Shown here: in pieces, positions 10,624 to 20,996 of the stretch
Layout of the letters: every line of letters begins with the position of its first letter
Numbering within the stretch: the first letter of the stretch is position 1
Assembly (NCBI RefSeq): GCF_037975245.1
Contig: NC_092576.1
Location: forward strand, 9,317,501-9,381,500
DNA from: Apostichopus japonicus
Taxonomy: Eukaryota; Echinodermata; Holothuroidea; Aspidochirotida; Stichopodidae
Length of the DNA: 64,000 bases
Direction: 5' to 3'
Program-made: the position numbers and the translations under genes
The notes under the pieces: model-generated
What the model was told of the DNA's origin: nothing
Database searches by the model: none
What the model saw: the letters and a program-made list of their open reading frames with translations, nothing else

Positions 10624-11074
10624 ACGAGACTCAACTTACTACTACTAGTACGTAAATGTGTTTGCGTGCTTAGGGCAGCAGACGACACCCGTTACCTAGC
10701 AATAACCGTGCCTGTAGCCTAACGAGAAAGCTATATTCCCGTCGAGCAGCATTAGGCTCTGTTCCATGGAGAATTCCGTGGTTGCACTGAACTAAACATT
10801 TCCCCACATTTCCCATTTCTACATTCACTTATAGCGTGTAGTAATAACGTTAGGCCATATGAGACAAAGCTTGCCCCTAGAGCTGTATTAATAAGTAAGA
10901 TTATGTAGAAAGCCTGCCTTCATTCAAGAGAATAAGGTTGAACGTTAGCATATTAGCACTATTTCGTAGGCCTGAAGTACCAGTACCTTCTTATGCCGTT
11001 AGTTCCCATGTCCGAACCGACCAATCTTTCACGAAGTCACTAACACTGTTCTCGAACTGCTACAGAGAAATATC
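10624..11074. other. Non-coding sequence between RT and right inverted repeat
   Basis: No ORF, splice pair or repeat was recognised in this ~450 bp, which would be the 3' non-coding part of the RT unit. Confidence 0.5.
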
Positions 11075-11190
11075 AGTATAGTACCACCCTGGAACACATC
11101 ACATGACCCTCCATACATGGTACGCGCGCACCCAATTGACATGAATCCTCCAGATTCATTTACCTCGTTGATTCATATAGGCCCTATAGT
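11075..11190 (-). repeat. Right arm of long inverted repeat flanking RT
   Basis: 11075-11128 mirrors 9517-9574. The outward continuation near 11150-11180 ('ccagattcatttacctcg') mirrors 6960-6985, allowing for the later insertion of element B in the left arm. Confidence 0.8.
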
Positions 11191-11539
11191 AGGCCTACAC
11201 ACGTACATGTTCCCTCGAATAGCTGAGAATCTCATGTTACCAGGGTAATGCTTAATACACGTTTCACCTGGATGCCCTAGCAATCGGTACCTAGGAATGT
11301 AACTATGTGTAATTGTGTATTGCATGTGTATAGGCCTATAATAGCCTGAATGAGGCCATTTTCTTCATCGAATAATATAAAAGAGCTCTCGAACATTCTA
11401 ACTTGGCGCCTGAAACAAGATTGACAGGGGCAATTTTCCCAAAATAACACCCGAAATTGAAAAAAAAAAGTATTTTGGATCCTGATTATGAGATATTTCG
11501 GACATGATATCCCTATTTTAAAGTTGGGTATATGCCGCT

Positions 11540-11652
11540 TGGAAACCTCAGGAAGTGCCGTTTCCGGCCATCTAGAGGGTTTGTAAATCCCAATTTTTTT
11601 TTGTAGGCTACGCTTCGCGCCAACAGATGGTGGCGCTACACTTAGATAGTCA
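11540..11652 (-). repeat. Conserved hairpin core, copy 3 (reverse)
   Basis: In reverse complement it reads 'actatctaagtgtagcgcc', accatctgttggcgc, 'gaagcgtagcctac', then 'ctagatggccggaaacgg'. It lies just inside the right end of element A. Confidence 0.85.
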
Positions 11653-11705
11653 ACAAGGTCATATCCCCCCACTCGAAAGTACGGATCGCCGCCCATGCCT
11701 GTCGA

Positions 11706-11993
11706 TCCTTTTTCGGATTTGCCACTTGCATGGGAAGGCGAATTTGCAATGGAAAAATGGCCGCCTTGCATGTTCATTGATATTGCGCATTATTTTACCA
11801 GTATTGATAACATTGAACTGAAGCAAAGACTGATGACGGACTATAAGGATGGTAAAGCCTTCAGCTATTTGGAGTCTGGGTGGCTCGGGGAAATTTTTTA
11901 CAATGCCATTTCTGTCGAGTCAATGTTGTGCTTTCTAAAGGCAGAGTGTACACCATCGCAGCGTAATAATAATATTCCTTGGAATAACCCCTG
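11706..11993 (+). pseudogene. SWIM/YqaJ-associated family-like ORF, C-terminal part
   Basis: The frame reads DPFSDLPLAWEGEF, then AMEKWPPCMFIDIAHYF, then KDGKAFSYLESGWLGEI, ISVESMLCFLKAECTPSQR and NNNIPW before a stop. The pattern '(W)PP..(Y/F).DI..Y', 'Y..GKA..Y...W...I', 'CFL...C.PSQR.NN.PY' is the segment that precedes a SWIM zinc finger in the uncharacterised invertebrate YqaJ-linked family. Precise excision of element A would join it to 6435-6647, but one further base is out of frame. It is therefore an old broken copy, or the frame changes at an unseen intron. Confidence 0.55.
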
Positions 11994-11999
11994 AAAATT

Positions 12000-12740
12000 C
12001 CCCCACCCGCTGATTATTTTTTATAATGTTCTTACCAAATAAAATAAATATCTTTTTTTCTGTTTGAACAAATTGAACCCACCCTATAAGTAGTAGGAAT
12101 ATGCCAAGAATAAAACTAAGCTTATTTAAATCACGCATAAAAATGAAGAGAACTAATATTTCTTAACATGAAAAGTCAACTACAAGATATCAATGCCTCT
12201 ACTATTACACGGCCAGAAAAAAAATGTTTTTTTTTCCCCCTAGAACATAAATCCGACTAGGTCGGATTTCCCGCCGCGGAACGCATCGTAGGGGGGGGGG
12301 TGCCCCCATCGGCAGATAAGCTTTTTGAAAATTGAAGACCCAAATGACGCGATTTGGTGGCCCATTTTTACAGTGATTGCCAGTGGTACTACACATGTGT
12401 TAAACCATGTTACGGTAGCACATGAGTCTTTTAGGTGCAACGTGAATCCCGGTATCGCAACTACAACCGGTATTTTCCTCAACTTTCATCTATGTTTCAA
12501 AGCACTTAGTGACGAGACTGTCAATGTCATAAATGCAATAGGCATAGCCTAGGCTATGTACATACTCTTACACGCACGGTTATAAAAAATTCAAAAAATA
12601 ACACGCTATATTAGGACCTTTGTTTTTTCACATACACTTCCAAAAGAATGCACAAACCGTGGAAAAAAGCAACCCCGACCATCCTTCATTCATACTCGAC
12701 GTAAGATATTAGATTATCACGTGCACGTTCGCACATGGAT
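12000..12740. other. No gene seen; poly-G run and short repeats
   Basis: The region contains a G-run (about 12290-12300) next to 'gcggaacgcatcg', resembling hAT-like termini elsewhere in the window, but no paired terminus was identified. Confidence 0.4.
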
Positions 12741-12741
12741 T

Positions 12742-13290
12742 AAATGTGGTGCTAACCGGACATGCCAGTAGGCTCCATAACTAAAGTTAATCGATTTTGA
12801 AGGGGAAAAAATTGGGATCATTACACATTACGTATATACAGCGCTTTTAGAGATGTCCGTATCGGGGTTAAAACTTTAAGGCCATTTTTGGTCAAGAAAT
12901 CATTTTTGTTACCGTTGGTAGAGGTATACCACGTGAAAGAGGAACCATTCTACTTTAATGTGGTGCTAAACGGACATGCCAGTATAGACTCCATAACTAA
13001 AGTTAATCGATTTTGAAGGAACAAAATCATTTTTGGATCATTACACATTAGATATACAGCGCGTTTAGAGATGTCCGTATCGGGGTTAAAACTTTAAGGC
13101 CACTTTTGGTCAAGAAATCATTTTGTTACCGATAGTAGAGGTATATCACGTGAAAGATGAACCTGTCTACTTTAATGTGGTGCTAACCAGACCTCCTAAC
13201 TAGGTCGATAACTCAAATTAATCGATTTTGAAATAATAACACGTTTGGATCATAACACATTACCGCGCGTTTCGAGCTAATTTTCCCATT
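12742..13290 (+). repeat. ~215-bp tandem repeat, about 2.5 copies
   Basis: Copies begin with 'atgtggtgctaa' at about 12745, 12957 and 13174. Each carries 'ttaatcgattttgaa', 'ggatcattacacatta', 'agagatgtccgtatcgggg' and 'accacgtgaaaga' (variant 'atcacgtg'). The third copy is truncated and more diverged. Confidence 0.9.
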
Positions 13291-15690
13291 TGCATCCCAC
13301 TCCTGTTAGGATCGAACGGTTTATAGCCATCGAATTTCAATAAATCAAACTTTTACTGGCTGTTTTTACATACCACGTGTAAGAAGAATAACTTAACATC
13401 GTCATTGTACTTCTCTTGACTGTTGCATATTCTCATAAATTAATTGTTTAGACATTTGAAGAAGAAAAAAGAAAAAAAATGGTATAAAAATTGCCGCAAA
13501 TTACGCCTTTCTCCACAAGATTTGGTAGGATCACAAGTTTCAGTTCAAAATGGATGCAGAAATCGTCCACCAATAAATTCCAAAATTATATTACATGAAA
13601 GAGCAACAAATCATCTCTCATATGGTGCAATTATTGGCATTTTACCTTATTCATAGCGTTAATTATTATCGCTTTAAAACAGATACGAAAAAGTAGCAGT
13701 CTTGTTACTGTCTGCTAATTTAGGCTGCCCTTAGTGGCTGCTGGGGATCCACTTTCCCGCCACAGCGTACCCAGCGCTCGTCACAGTGTACAAACATCAG
13801 TGGCCAACGGCGTGTAACGTTGATGTATACACTATTGGCTGCTGTTAGTGGCTGCTCTTATTGGCTGCTACGTTCAAACAGGTAATATTTTTTTTCTCGA
13901 ACTGAACTGCAACTGACACTGAAATTATTTCCCCGATTCTGATTAACTCTCAGCGAGCACGTAATATACCTTAGTATTCAACATGGATCCCTCAATACTC
14001 AGTCGATATCAGTATGATCAACACAAACAAATTCAAGATATTCACATGAGCAATTTTCCAAAACTTTTGGTAGGCATATATGAACGAAAATATATAGTGT
14101 TCATAACACAATGAAGCAACTATACCCAACTACTGCGCCCATTATAGGCAGTCCTTGATCGTTTGTATACTCGCTTGACTCCGCTCTACACACAACACAT
14201 ATTTCAAAGTTGAGAATGTGCACTTTTACCATTTGGGCGAAAATGGAGGGGGGGGGGGGCACAACTTGTAATGCCTGAAAACAACCCTCACTGACCCTTA
14301 GCCCAGAATCCTCTCCCACCATTCTTAAAACCCTGACCCAACTATTATACAAAATACACAAATCAGTCGTAATTAAACATATAAGAAAAGAGTGGTTTGT
14401 ATGCACCACTGTACCAAATCTAACGTTAGGGTGTTCCAAATACATAGCATCGTAGCACGTAATGTCTATACAAAATACCCAATTTCAAGGGTGCGTTACG
14501 AAAATACTGCAGGGATTTTTTTGGAGAACTTTGATATAATGTCTGTGATGCATTGAACTACCAAAAAATGCTTTAAAAATCTAGTCCCAGTGTTGCTGGA
14601 ACGAAACTGATTTTACAGCTTCTTTTTGAGTTTCAGCTGATGACCTAACATGTACTGTAGCCTATTGTACTGTGTAGAGTATACAACACAATAAAACACA
14701 GTGCATTTGTAATTGTATACATGTAGCCGATGTACATATGTGCGAGGTGTTGTGTACATTCGGAGTTGCGATACTTTTAGTGTTATAATCATAAATTCAA
14801 AATGTATTCAGTCAATGAATCATGATAGGCCTAGTCGAATATGTACATATACAACTACGTAGTAGCCATGAAGACGGCGAGCGAGTGTGTGCCAGCCAGT
14901 GAGTGTACACAAAAAAGGGCATTTGACGATATGTCTGTTTCTTTTGACTTGTTAACTAGTTGTATATAGCCTTATAACATATACGTACGGAAATCTATTG
15001 GCTCGCTGAGAGCCAATCAGAATCGAGGAAATAGTTTCAGTGTCCGATTCAGTTTGGGAAAAAAATATTCGCGCCCCGGCCCCTGGCATGAAACGACGCG
15101 TCACGAGCATTTCTTTTGTATTTTGTTCTGACATCTGACGTTTCGATACCACTGATCTACACTAACAGTGTTCGATACACGTCCTCGGCGAAGATATTTT
15201 CCCCCAGCGCGGTAAAGGCCAAGATTAGCATACCTCGCTCCCATTGGCTGGGGTCCGTATACATAAGCTTCTTTACAATATCAACTAGCAGCTGCTGCGC
15301 ATACCACATTTCACAAGGCCACTATGCCTATTAATACACTCAAAAAAGACAACAGTCTAGAAGCAGAGGTTTTATCTCATAGTAAGTATCAGTTTACAGT
15401 TGTACCCTATGAGCATCATTGTTATGTCGCACGCGGGTATTGTAAGTAGTAGGATGAATGCATGTAATTAACCTCAATAAATAAGTACACAAGAAACGAA
15501 TGTATGCGTTAACTATTTATTCCGTGTCTTCCTTGGTTAGTACCCATATAACAAACTGTTCTCATCCATATCTTATATTATATAATAACATAAATAAGGC
15601 AGACTCAGCAGGAGTCTGGAAGGGTCACAAACTGACCCTATTGGTATGTAGGTTGCAGGCATATGACAGGTGATATTATACAGTGAGTAA
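13291..15690. other. No supportable gene
   Basis: Several short ORFs are present (13444-13656, 14101-14445, 15116-15334) without domain, signal-peptide or splice support. A G-run lies at about 14249-14260. Confidence 0.45.
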
Positions 15691-15775
15691 TAATGGTCGA
15701 TTAGATAATAGCTAATATATCACATCGGTAATAAAGGATGGTCGATTAGGTAATAACTAATATATCACAATCATA
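15690..15775 (+). repeat. Two-copy ~45-bp tandem repeat
   Basis: The phrase 'ggtcgattagataatagct' plus 'aatatatcaca' occurs twice with two substitutions. Confidence 0.8.
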
Positions 15776-15805
15776 TTTTAAATATATTAATTTTCTGATT
15801 TCCAG

Positions 15806-15890
15806 ACTTTGCAAGAGTTGTGCAGGTGCTACAAGACTTACCGCAGGGTGTAAGCTACCCGGTAGCCCTTGACTTCAGTGAGAAGGCTGC
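15806..15890 (+). other. Weak candidate coding exon
   Basis: After a TTTCCAG acceptor the frame reads FARVVQVLQDLPQGVSY then PVALDFSEKAA, ending near a weak GCAG|TAAG-like site. The peptide looks protein-like but no family is recognised and the donor is not canonical. Confidence 0.2.
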
Positions 15891-16039
15891 AGTAAGAGCT
15901 GGCTTAAATTGTTTGTTGTTTAATAATAATTTTAAAAAATTGCTTTCCAGTGTAGTTTTGCTGTTATTTGCATGTAATTGTTCTGTAAGCATCATGCTTT
16001 TTATCTGCTAGAAAGCAACAAACAAGCTTATAATGTTAG

Positions 16040-16920
16040 TTGAACAATTTAAACCAGTTTCAAGCGGTTTTGGATAAGATTTTTTCCTGGTCTCAGGGGT
16101 GGCAAATGCTTTTTAATATTGATAAATGCAAGATAATGCACATTGGTAAAAGTAAACAAAAGTTTACATACAATCTATTCTTAATGGTGTGGAGTTACAG
16201 GAGGTCTCTGTTGAAAGAGAACTAGGTACCTACATTGACTCATCTCTGCAACCTTCTAAACATTGTCTTGAAGCTGCTAAAAGAGGTAATGGGGTTTTAG
16301 GTATGATCAAGAGGAAATTCAGTTTTCTGAAAGAGGACATCGTAGTTAGGCTTTATAAGCAGTTGGTTAGGCCTCATCTGGAGTATGCTGTGCAGGCTTG
16401 GAGCCGTTATTTTGCTAAGGATAAGGAAGTACTTGAAAAGGTCCAGAGGAGGGCTACTAGGATGATTAATTCCTTAAAGAGTGTTCCTTATAATAGGCGG
16501 TTACAACTGTTGAATCTTACCACACTGGAGCTTAGGAGGTTGCGTACTGGGGACTTGATCCAGGTTTTCAAGATTGTGTATGGTTTCGACAATCTATCCT
16601 TTACCGACTTTTTCATGTTTGCTAACAGTAGCTGTACCAGAGGTCATTGTCTTAAACTCCAAAAGTCGCATAGTAGGATTAATATTCGGCATAACATTTT
16701 TTCTAATAGGGTTGTGAATGAGTGGAATGGTTTGCCTGAGAAAGTTGTACTTGCAAATAGTGTCAATGGGTTTAAGAATGCTTTGGACAAGCACTTTAAG
16801 CATTGTAATCGGGTCTGAGTGTTTGTGTCTTCAGTATTTTTTTCTCTCTCTATAAGGTCCTTGATGGGGCTTAAGTGTCCCTCCTGATCCTTTTTCTACT
16901 AAATTAAACTAATGCCATAA
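16040..16920 (+). pseudogene. LINE (CR1/Jockey-like) RT C-terminal half and 3' UTR
   Basis: Two overlapping frames joined by one frameshift near 16190 read WSQGWQMLFNIDKCKIMHIG (the post-YXDD 'W...W.M.FN..KC' motif), RELGTYIDSSL, KQLVRPHLEYAVQAW and VQRRATRMI. The tail TTLELRRLRTGDLIQVFKI, NSNRVVNEWNGLP-like and VNGFKNALDKHF follows. This is the classic C-terminal end of CR1/Jockey-type LINEs, 5'-truncated. The 3' UTR follows to about 16920 and may continue after the hAT-like element E. A second copy of the same family lies on the minus strand at 52884-53215. Confidence 0.85.
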
Positions 16921-17637
16921 GCTCCTGTCGCCTCTCCTGGCCAGTGGCGTCGCCAGGGGGCAGGGGCTCGTGCCCCTGGAAAACCTAGTGCCCCCCCCCC
17001 TCCGAGTGCCCCCCATCTGAGATTTGGGTTGGTAAAAAAATATATATATATATTTTGTTATATTCAACTCCCATCATCTGAGTTGGTTTTTCATAAGGAC
17101 AAAGAAGCACAGAAATTTGTGATTTCTTCAAATGAGCTGCGAAAAAATACTTGTGGACCCATATAATAATCCTGTTGTGTAGGGGGTGCAGAGGTCATTT
17201 GAGGTCAGATGCTTGTAGGAATAAATGGCGAATGTTCACACCTGCATACTGAGCCATACTCGATGTGTGATCAAACTTTGGATTGCATGGTGAGATCCCT
17301 GATAGGAGCCAATAACGATGCTGGAACCTGTTACATGTTAATTAATAGATAATGGGAGAAAACGAGAAGGAGTCGTCGGGGGTCATGCACACATTAATTC
17401 AACAAATGTAAGTTCTATTGATAGGGTTAGGCATAATATCGACAGCATGTGGTTCATATCCTCTGCAAAATTCTGCGCGTTGTTAAAATCATTACCTCAA
17501 AAATAGCAATTTCTGGAGATATCTTCAGATCGAATTTAGCATCAAATGTGGCACAATTTTGCATCTAGCCCATCCTCCGTATGCGAAACTTTTCCAAAGG
17601 GGAGGGGGGCACCCCCTCCCCTTAGACCCCTCCCCAG

Positions 17638-17779
17638 TGTTTCAATCGGTATAATCGATTGGAGGCGTTCGCGACCGATCCAGCAGGGAGACATAACTCG
17701 GGAAACCGCCATACAAAGTAGACACGTTTATTAGGCAAGCGAATCGTCGGGTGCAACCAACTAAAAACAACTACTTGTT
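17638..17779 (-). repeat. Gypsy 3' LTR
   Basis: A ~142-bp LTR nearly identical to 22532-22676 (one visible difference: 'tttattagg' against 'tttataagg'). On the coding (minus) strand it starts TG and ends CA. The host duplication cccag lies at 17633-17637 and again just after the other LTR. A purine-rich tract (aaaagagaaagga on the minus strand) directly precedes it. Confidence 0.93.
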
Positions 17780-18075
17780 ACATCCTTTCTCTTTTAAAAA
17801 AATAGAATTAAAAAAAAATGCAAACTCTACTCATGCAAACTCAAAACAATAGCACTGGCTGAATATCAGCTATAACATGCAAACTAAAAATGATCTGTAT
17901 GAACAAGGTAAATTAAAGTTTCTGGCTCATTTTAACTAAAGTAATGCAGTTCAGTGTTCTTTTCACTATGAACCAAAACTCAGTCCAAAAAACAACTTTG
18001 ATTCCACAACAACTTTTGAAGTGTCCATTTTACCACCAACTGTTCACATAAAAATCTGTCCCTCTCTTCAAAAAG

Positions 18076-18123
18076 TTCAAAGAGTTCAAAGTTCAAAGAG
18101 TTCAAAGTTCAAAGAGTTCAAAA
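18076..18123 (+). repeat. Short tandem repeat in Gypsy 3' UTR
   Basis: Repeats of 'gttcaaagagttcaaa' lie between the pol stop and the 3' LTR. Confidence 0.85.
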
Positions 18124-18183
18124 AACCAAAAAATATCTTGTACACCTGTGTGGATGAACCTACAATGCTATGTGCAAGTGAAC

Positions 18184-20640
18184 CTAATTACTAACATTGC
18201 TCAAAACATTGGTGTAAACTTCATAATGTTGTTTCAAGTATTTTGGTAATTTGTGTGCTCTTCCTGACCTTGTTGTCGGTGTTTGTTGTCCATGATCTGT
18301 CTGTGTGTCACTGTTTTGACCTCTGTTTGGAGTTTGCCTAGGTGTGTAGCTGTCCATGTGTGATTCTCTCGTGGGAGGTGTGTCATCACTTGTGTGAGTG
18401 TCAGTGTGAATGTCAGTTTCCTCAGATGACTTATGTAATTGTGTTCCAGGGATCCTTCTCAGATGCCGTCTGTTTCTCCGAAGTCTTTGACCAGCGTCTG
18501 TGATGACCTCATAGGACCGGATGCCTACTGGGTGTGTCACCTGTCCCTTCTGCCATTCCTTCTCCGTCCCCATGGGGTTGAGTCTGACTAGGTCGCCTTG
18601 TCGAAGTGACTGAAGTTCCTTGGCACCTCTGTCGTAGTACTTCTCCTGACGTTTCTTGTTGTTTGCCATTTCTTGTTGAGCATTACGAACAGTTTTAGGC
18701 TTTAACAGTCTCTGATGTGTAGGCAAGAGAGTTTTCGTTCTCCTGCTGAACAGACGTTGAGCTGGACTGCTCTGGAATCCTTGTGTTGGAGTGTTACGTA
18801 GGTCTAGTATTGCCAGATATGGGTCTTTGTTCGCAGCTTTTGACTTTCTTAGCAAAGTCTTGGCCATCTTTACTGCTTGTTCAGCCTTTCCGTTACTCTG
18901 TGGGAATCCTGGCGATGAGGTTTTGTGTTCAAATTCCCAGGTGTTGCTGAACTTCTTGAATTCCTCGGATGAGAACTGGGGGCCATTGTCTGATACAACA
19001 ATATCTGGGATTCCATGTCTTGCAAAATTCCCTTTCAATTTTCTGATCACAGTCGTGGATGTTGTGTCTCTAAGAAAATCAATTTCCCAGAAGTTGGACA
19101 TATAGTCTACTGTGATCAAATAGTTCTTCTGATCAAAATAAAAGAGATCAGTTCCCACTTTAGCCCAAAGACGATTAGGCACATCATGTGGCAAGAGTGT
19201 CTCCTTAGCTTGCTTCGTCCCATAGGTTGTACATACGTCACAGTTACTGATGTAGTCTTTCAGTGCTGACGTCATCCCAGGCCAATATATGGACTCTCTG
19301 GCCCGTCTTAAACAGCCTTCCACCCCAAGATGCGAGGAGTGGACACGTTTCATCATCTCGTGTCTAATCACCGTCGGGATTATGGCTCTCTCACCTTTGA
19401 AGATTATGCCATCTTGTGACGTGATTTCATCTCTAAAGTGGAAATATGGCTTTGCCAATTCTGGTACATCATCTCGTTCTTCAGGCCATCCATTACTAAG
19501 GCATGTAAAGACTGCCTGTAAGGAGTCGTCATCTGCAGTATGCTCCTTTATGTCCCCCAGTCTCTGTTCTGAGATTGCCAAATGGTTTACTGCATTGACT
19601 GTTGCAAAGTCCTGCTGCTGGTCACCCGTCTCTGGAATGTACGCGCGACTCAGAGTATCTGCCAACATCATCTCCTTTCCAGGATGATAGACAATATGAG
19701 CATCATATTTCTGCAACCGTAACAGCATACGTTGCAGACGCTTTGGTGCTCTGTGTAGTGGCTTTTTGGCGATCATTTCTAAAGGCTTATGGTCGCTTTG
19801 CACTGTTACCTTCCTTCCATATGTATACTCGTGAAAACGTTCCAGGCCAAATATAACGGCTAACAGTTCCTTTTCGATTTGGGCGTATCTAGTCTCGGGA
19901 TCTGTCAGAGCACGACTGGCATACGCCACAGGTTGGCCTTCCTGTGTTATAACTGACCCCAATCCAGTATCAGATGAGTCAGTTTGGAGTGTAAGTTCCT
20001 TCGTCTGATCATAGTAACGAAGAACTGGCTTGGCTGAAATTAGCTGTTTCACCTTCTGCACTGCAGCTTTATGAACATCCATCCAGCACCACTCTGTGTC
20101 TTTCAGGGTTAGCTTTCTGAGAGGTTCACAAATATCACTTAAGCCAGGCAGAAATTTGCTTAAGTAATTCACAAAGCCAATGAACCTTTGTACTCCTTTA
20201 ACATCAGTTGGGTCAGGCATCTCCATTACTGATCTCACTTTATTGGAGTCTGGCTTCAAACCCTCGTCAGTAATCAGATGTCCGATGAATGGCACCTGAT
20301 TCAATTTCAGCTTCAACTTCTTTGGATTTAGTTTCAAGTTGGTTTCACGACATCTCTCCATTAGCTTTTCCAATTTTATGTCATGGTCTTTGATAGCCTC
20401 GTTTACAGTGTCCCCTTCGCCAAAGACCAAGATATCATCAACAATTGATCGTACTCCTGGCAGACCTTCAATAGCTTGGTCCTGCCGTCGCTGATATTCT
20501 TCAGGAGCAGTGCCGATGCCGAATGGCATCCTCAACCACCGGTATCTTCCATATGGTGTGTTGAAGGTTGTTAAATATGAACTTTCTTCATCAAGTTCAA
20601 CATGCCAAAATCCGTTCTTGGCATCCAGGACGCTGAACAC
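18184..20640 (-). CDS. pol: Gypsy pol: RT palm/thumb, RNase H, integrase
   Basis: 818 residues. The RT begins within the palm (FSVLDAKNGFWH near residues 2-13, RMPFGIGTAPEEYQ near 37-50) and has the catalytic box VDD at 67-69 (the usual first residue is Y/F/V). RNase H shows D221 in LQTDSSDTGLG, E256 or E258, and D283 in SDHKPLE. Integrase has an HH-CC zinc finger (H434/H437, C467/C470) and the core triad D498, D551 and E587, the last two separated by the canonical 35 residues. The C-terminus is polar and Thr-rich. Its frame equals that of gag. The missing front of RT lies in another frame at 20571-20996. Confidence 0.92.
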   Translation of the reverse strand: MFSVLDAKNGFWHVELDEESSYLTTFNTPYGRYRWLRMPFGIGTAPEEYQRRQDQAIEGLPGVRSIVDDILVFGEGDTVNEAIKDHDIKLEKLMERCRETNLKLNPKKLKLKLNQVPFIGHLITDEGLKPDSNKVRSVMEMPDPTDVKGVQRFIGFVNYLSKFLPGLSDICEPLRKLTLKDTEWCWMDVHKAAVQKVKQLISAKPVLRYYDQTKELTLQTDSSDTGLGSVITQEGQPVAYASRALTDPETRYAQIEKELLAVIFGLERFHEYTYGRKVTVQSDHKPLEMIAKKPLHRAPKRLQRMLLRLQKYDAHIVYHPGKEMMLADTLSRAYIPETGDQQQDFATVNAVNHLAISEQRLGDIKEHTADDDSLQAVFTCLSNGWPEERDDVPELAKPYFHFRDEITSQDGIIFKGERAIIPTVIRHEMMKRVHSSHLGVEGCLRRARESIYWPGMTSALKDYISNCDVCTTYGTKQAKETLLPHDVPNRLWAKVGTDLFYFDQKNYLITVDYMSNFWEIDFLRDTTSTTVIRKLKGNFARHGIPDIVVSDNGPQFSSEEFKKFSNTWEFEHKTSSPGFPQSNGKAEQAVKMAKTLLRKSKAANKDPYLAILDLRNTPTQGFQSSPAQRLFSRRTKTLLPTHQRLLKPKTVRNAQQEMANNKKRQEKYYDRGAKELQSLRQGDLVRLNPMGTEKEWQKGQVTHPVGIRSYEVITDAGQRLRRNRRHLRRIPGTQLHKSSEETDIHTDTHTSDDTPPTRESHMDSYTPRQTPNRGQNSDTQTDHGQQTPTTRSGRAHKLPKYLKQHYEVYTNVLSNVSN

Positions 20641-20996
20641 TTTTGTATGTTCAGGTCGGGTAGTATATCTTCTATGGTCGGCATTGGATAATGGCTTCTT
20701 CGTAGGGCTTTGTTGAGATCCCTAGGATCGATGCAAATCCTCATTTTCTCGGGTTTCACCACCGTTACCAAACTTGATACCCATGGTGTCGGTGTAGTGA
20801 CTGGCGTTATCACTTCATTCTTTGTGAGTCTGTCTAACTCCTCCTTTAGTCGTTTCTTGACTGCAACAGGAACCTTTCTGGGTGGGTGGACCACAGGTTT
20901 GATGTTTGGGTCGACGTCAAGGTGATATTCCCCTTTAAGTTTACCGGTCCCTTCAAATATATCTTTGTATTTATGCAACAAAGTTTCTGTCGTCAT
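20571..20996 (-). CDS. pol: Gypsy pol: RT N-terminal part, out of frame
   Basis: 141 residues including the RT fingers (HKYKDIFEGTGKLKGEYHL, PRKVPVAVKKRLKEELDRL, PWVSSLVTVVKPEKMRICID, DPRDLNKALRRSHYPMPTI). It is shifted one base from both the gag frame before it and the main pol frame after it. The join to downstream pol lies at about 20635-20650, where one base appears to be missing. Two compensating indels in an originally single gag-pol ORF is the simplest reading. A programmed shift at the first junction is possible but would not explain the second. Confidence 0.88.
   Translation of the reverse strand: MTTETLLHKYKDIFEGTGKLKGEYHLDVDPNIKPVVHPPRKVPVAVKKRLKEELDRLTKNEVITPVTTPTPWVSSLVTVVKPEKMRICIDPRDLNKALRRSHYPMPTIEDILPDLNIQKCSASWMPRTDFGMLNLMKKVHI

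Larger units (their letters stand above)
6648..11697. mobile_element. hAT-like element A (5.05 kb, with nested insertions)
   Basis: The termini are an inverted repeat, CATGGGCGGCGATCC at the left and GGATCGCCGCCCATG at the right. They are flanked by an exact 8-bp target-site duplication, cctgtcga, at 6640-6647 and 11698-11705. An 8-bp duplication is characteristic of hAT transposition. No transposase ORF remains. The interior holds a decayed reverse transcriptase between long inverted repeats, a second hAT-like element with its own duplication (6998-9495), and copies of a short conserved hairpin core. It interrupts the ORF at 6435/11706. Confidence 0.85.
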
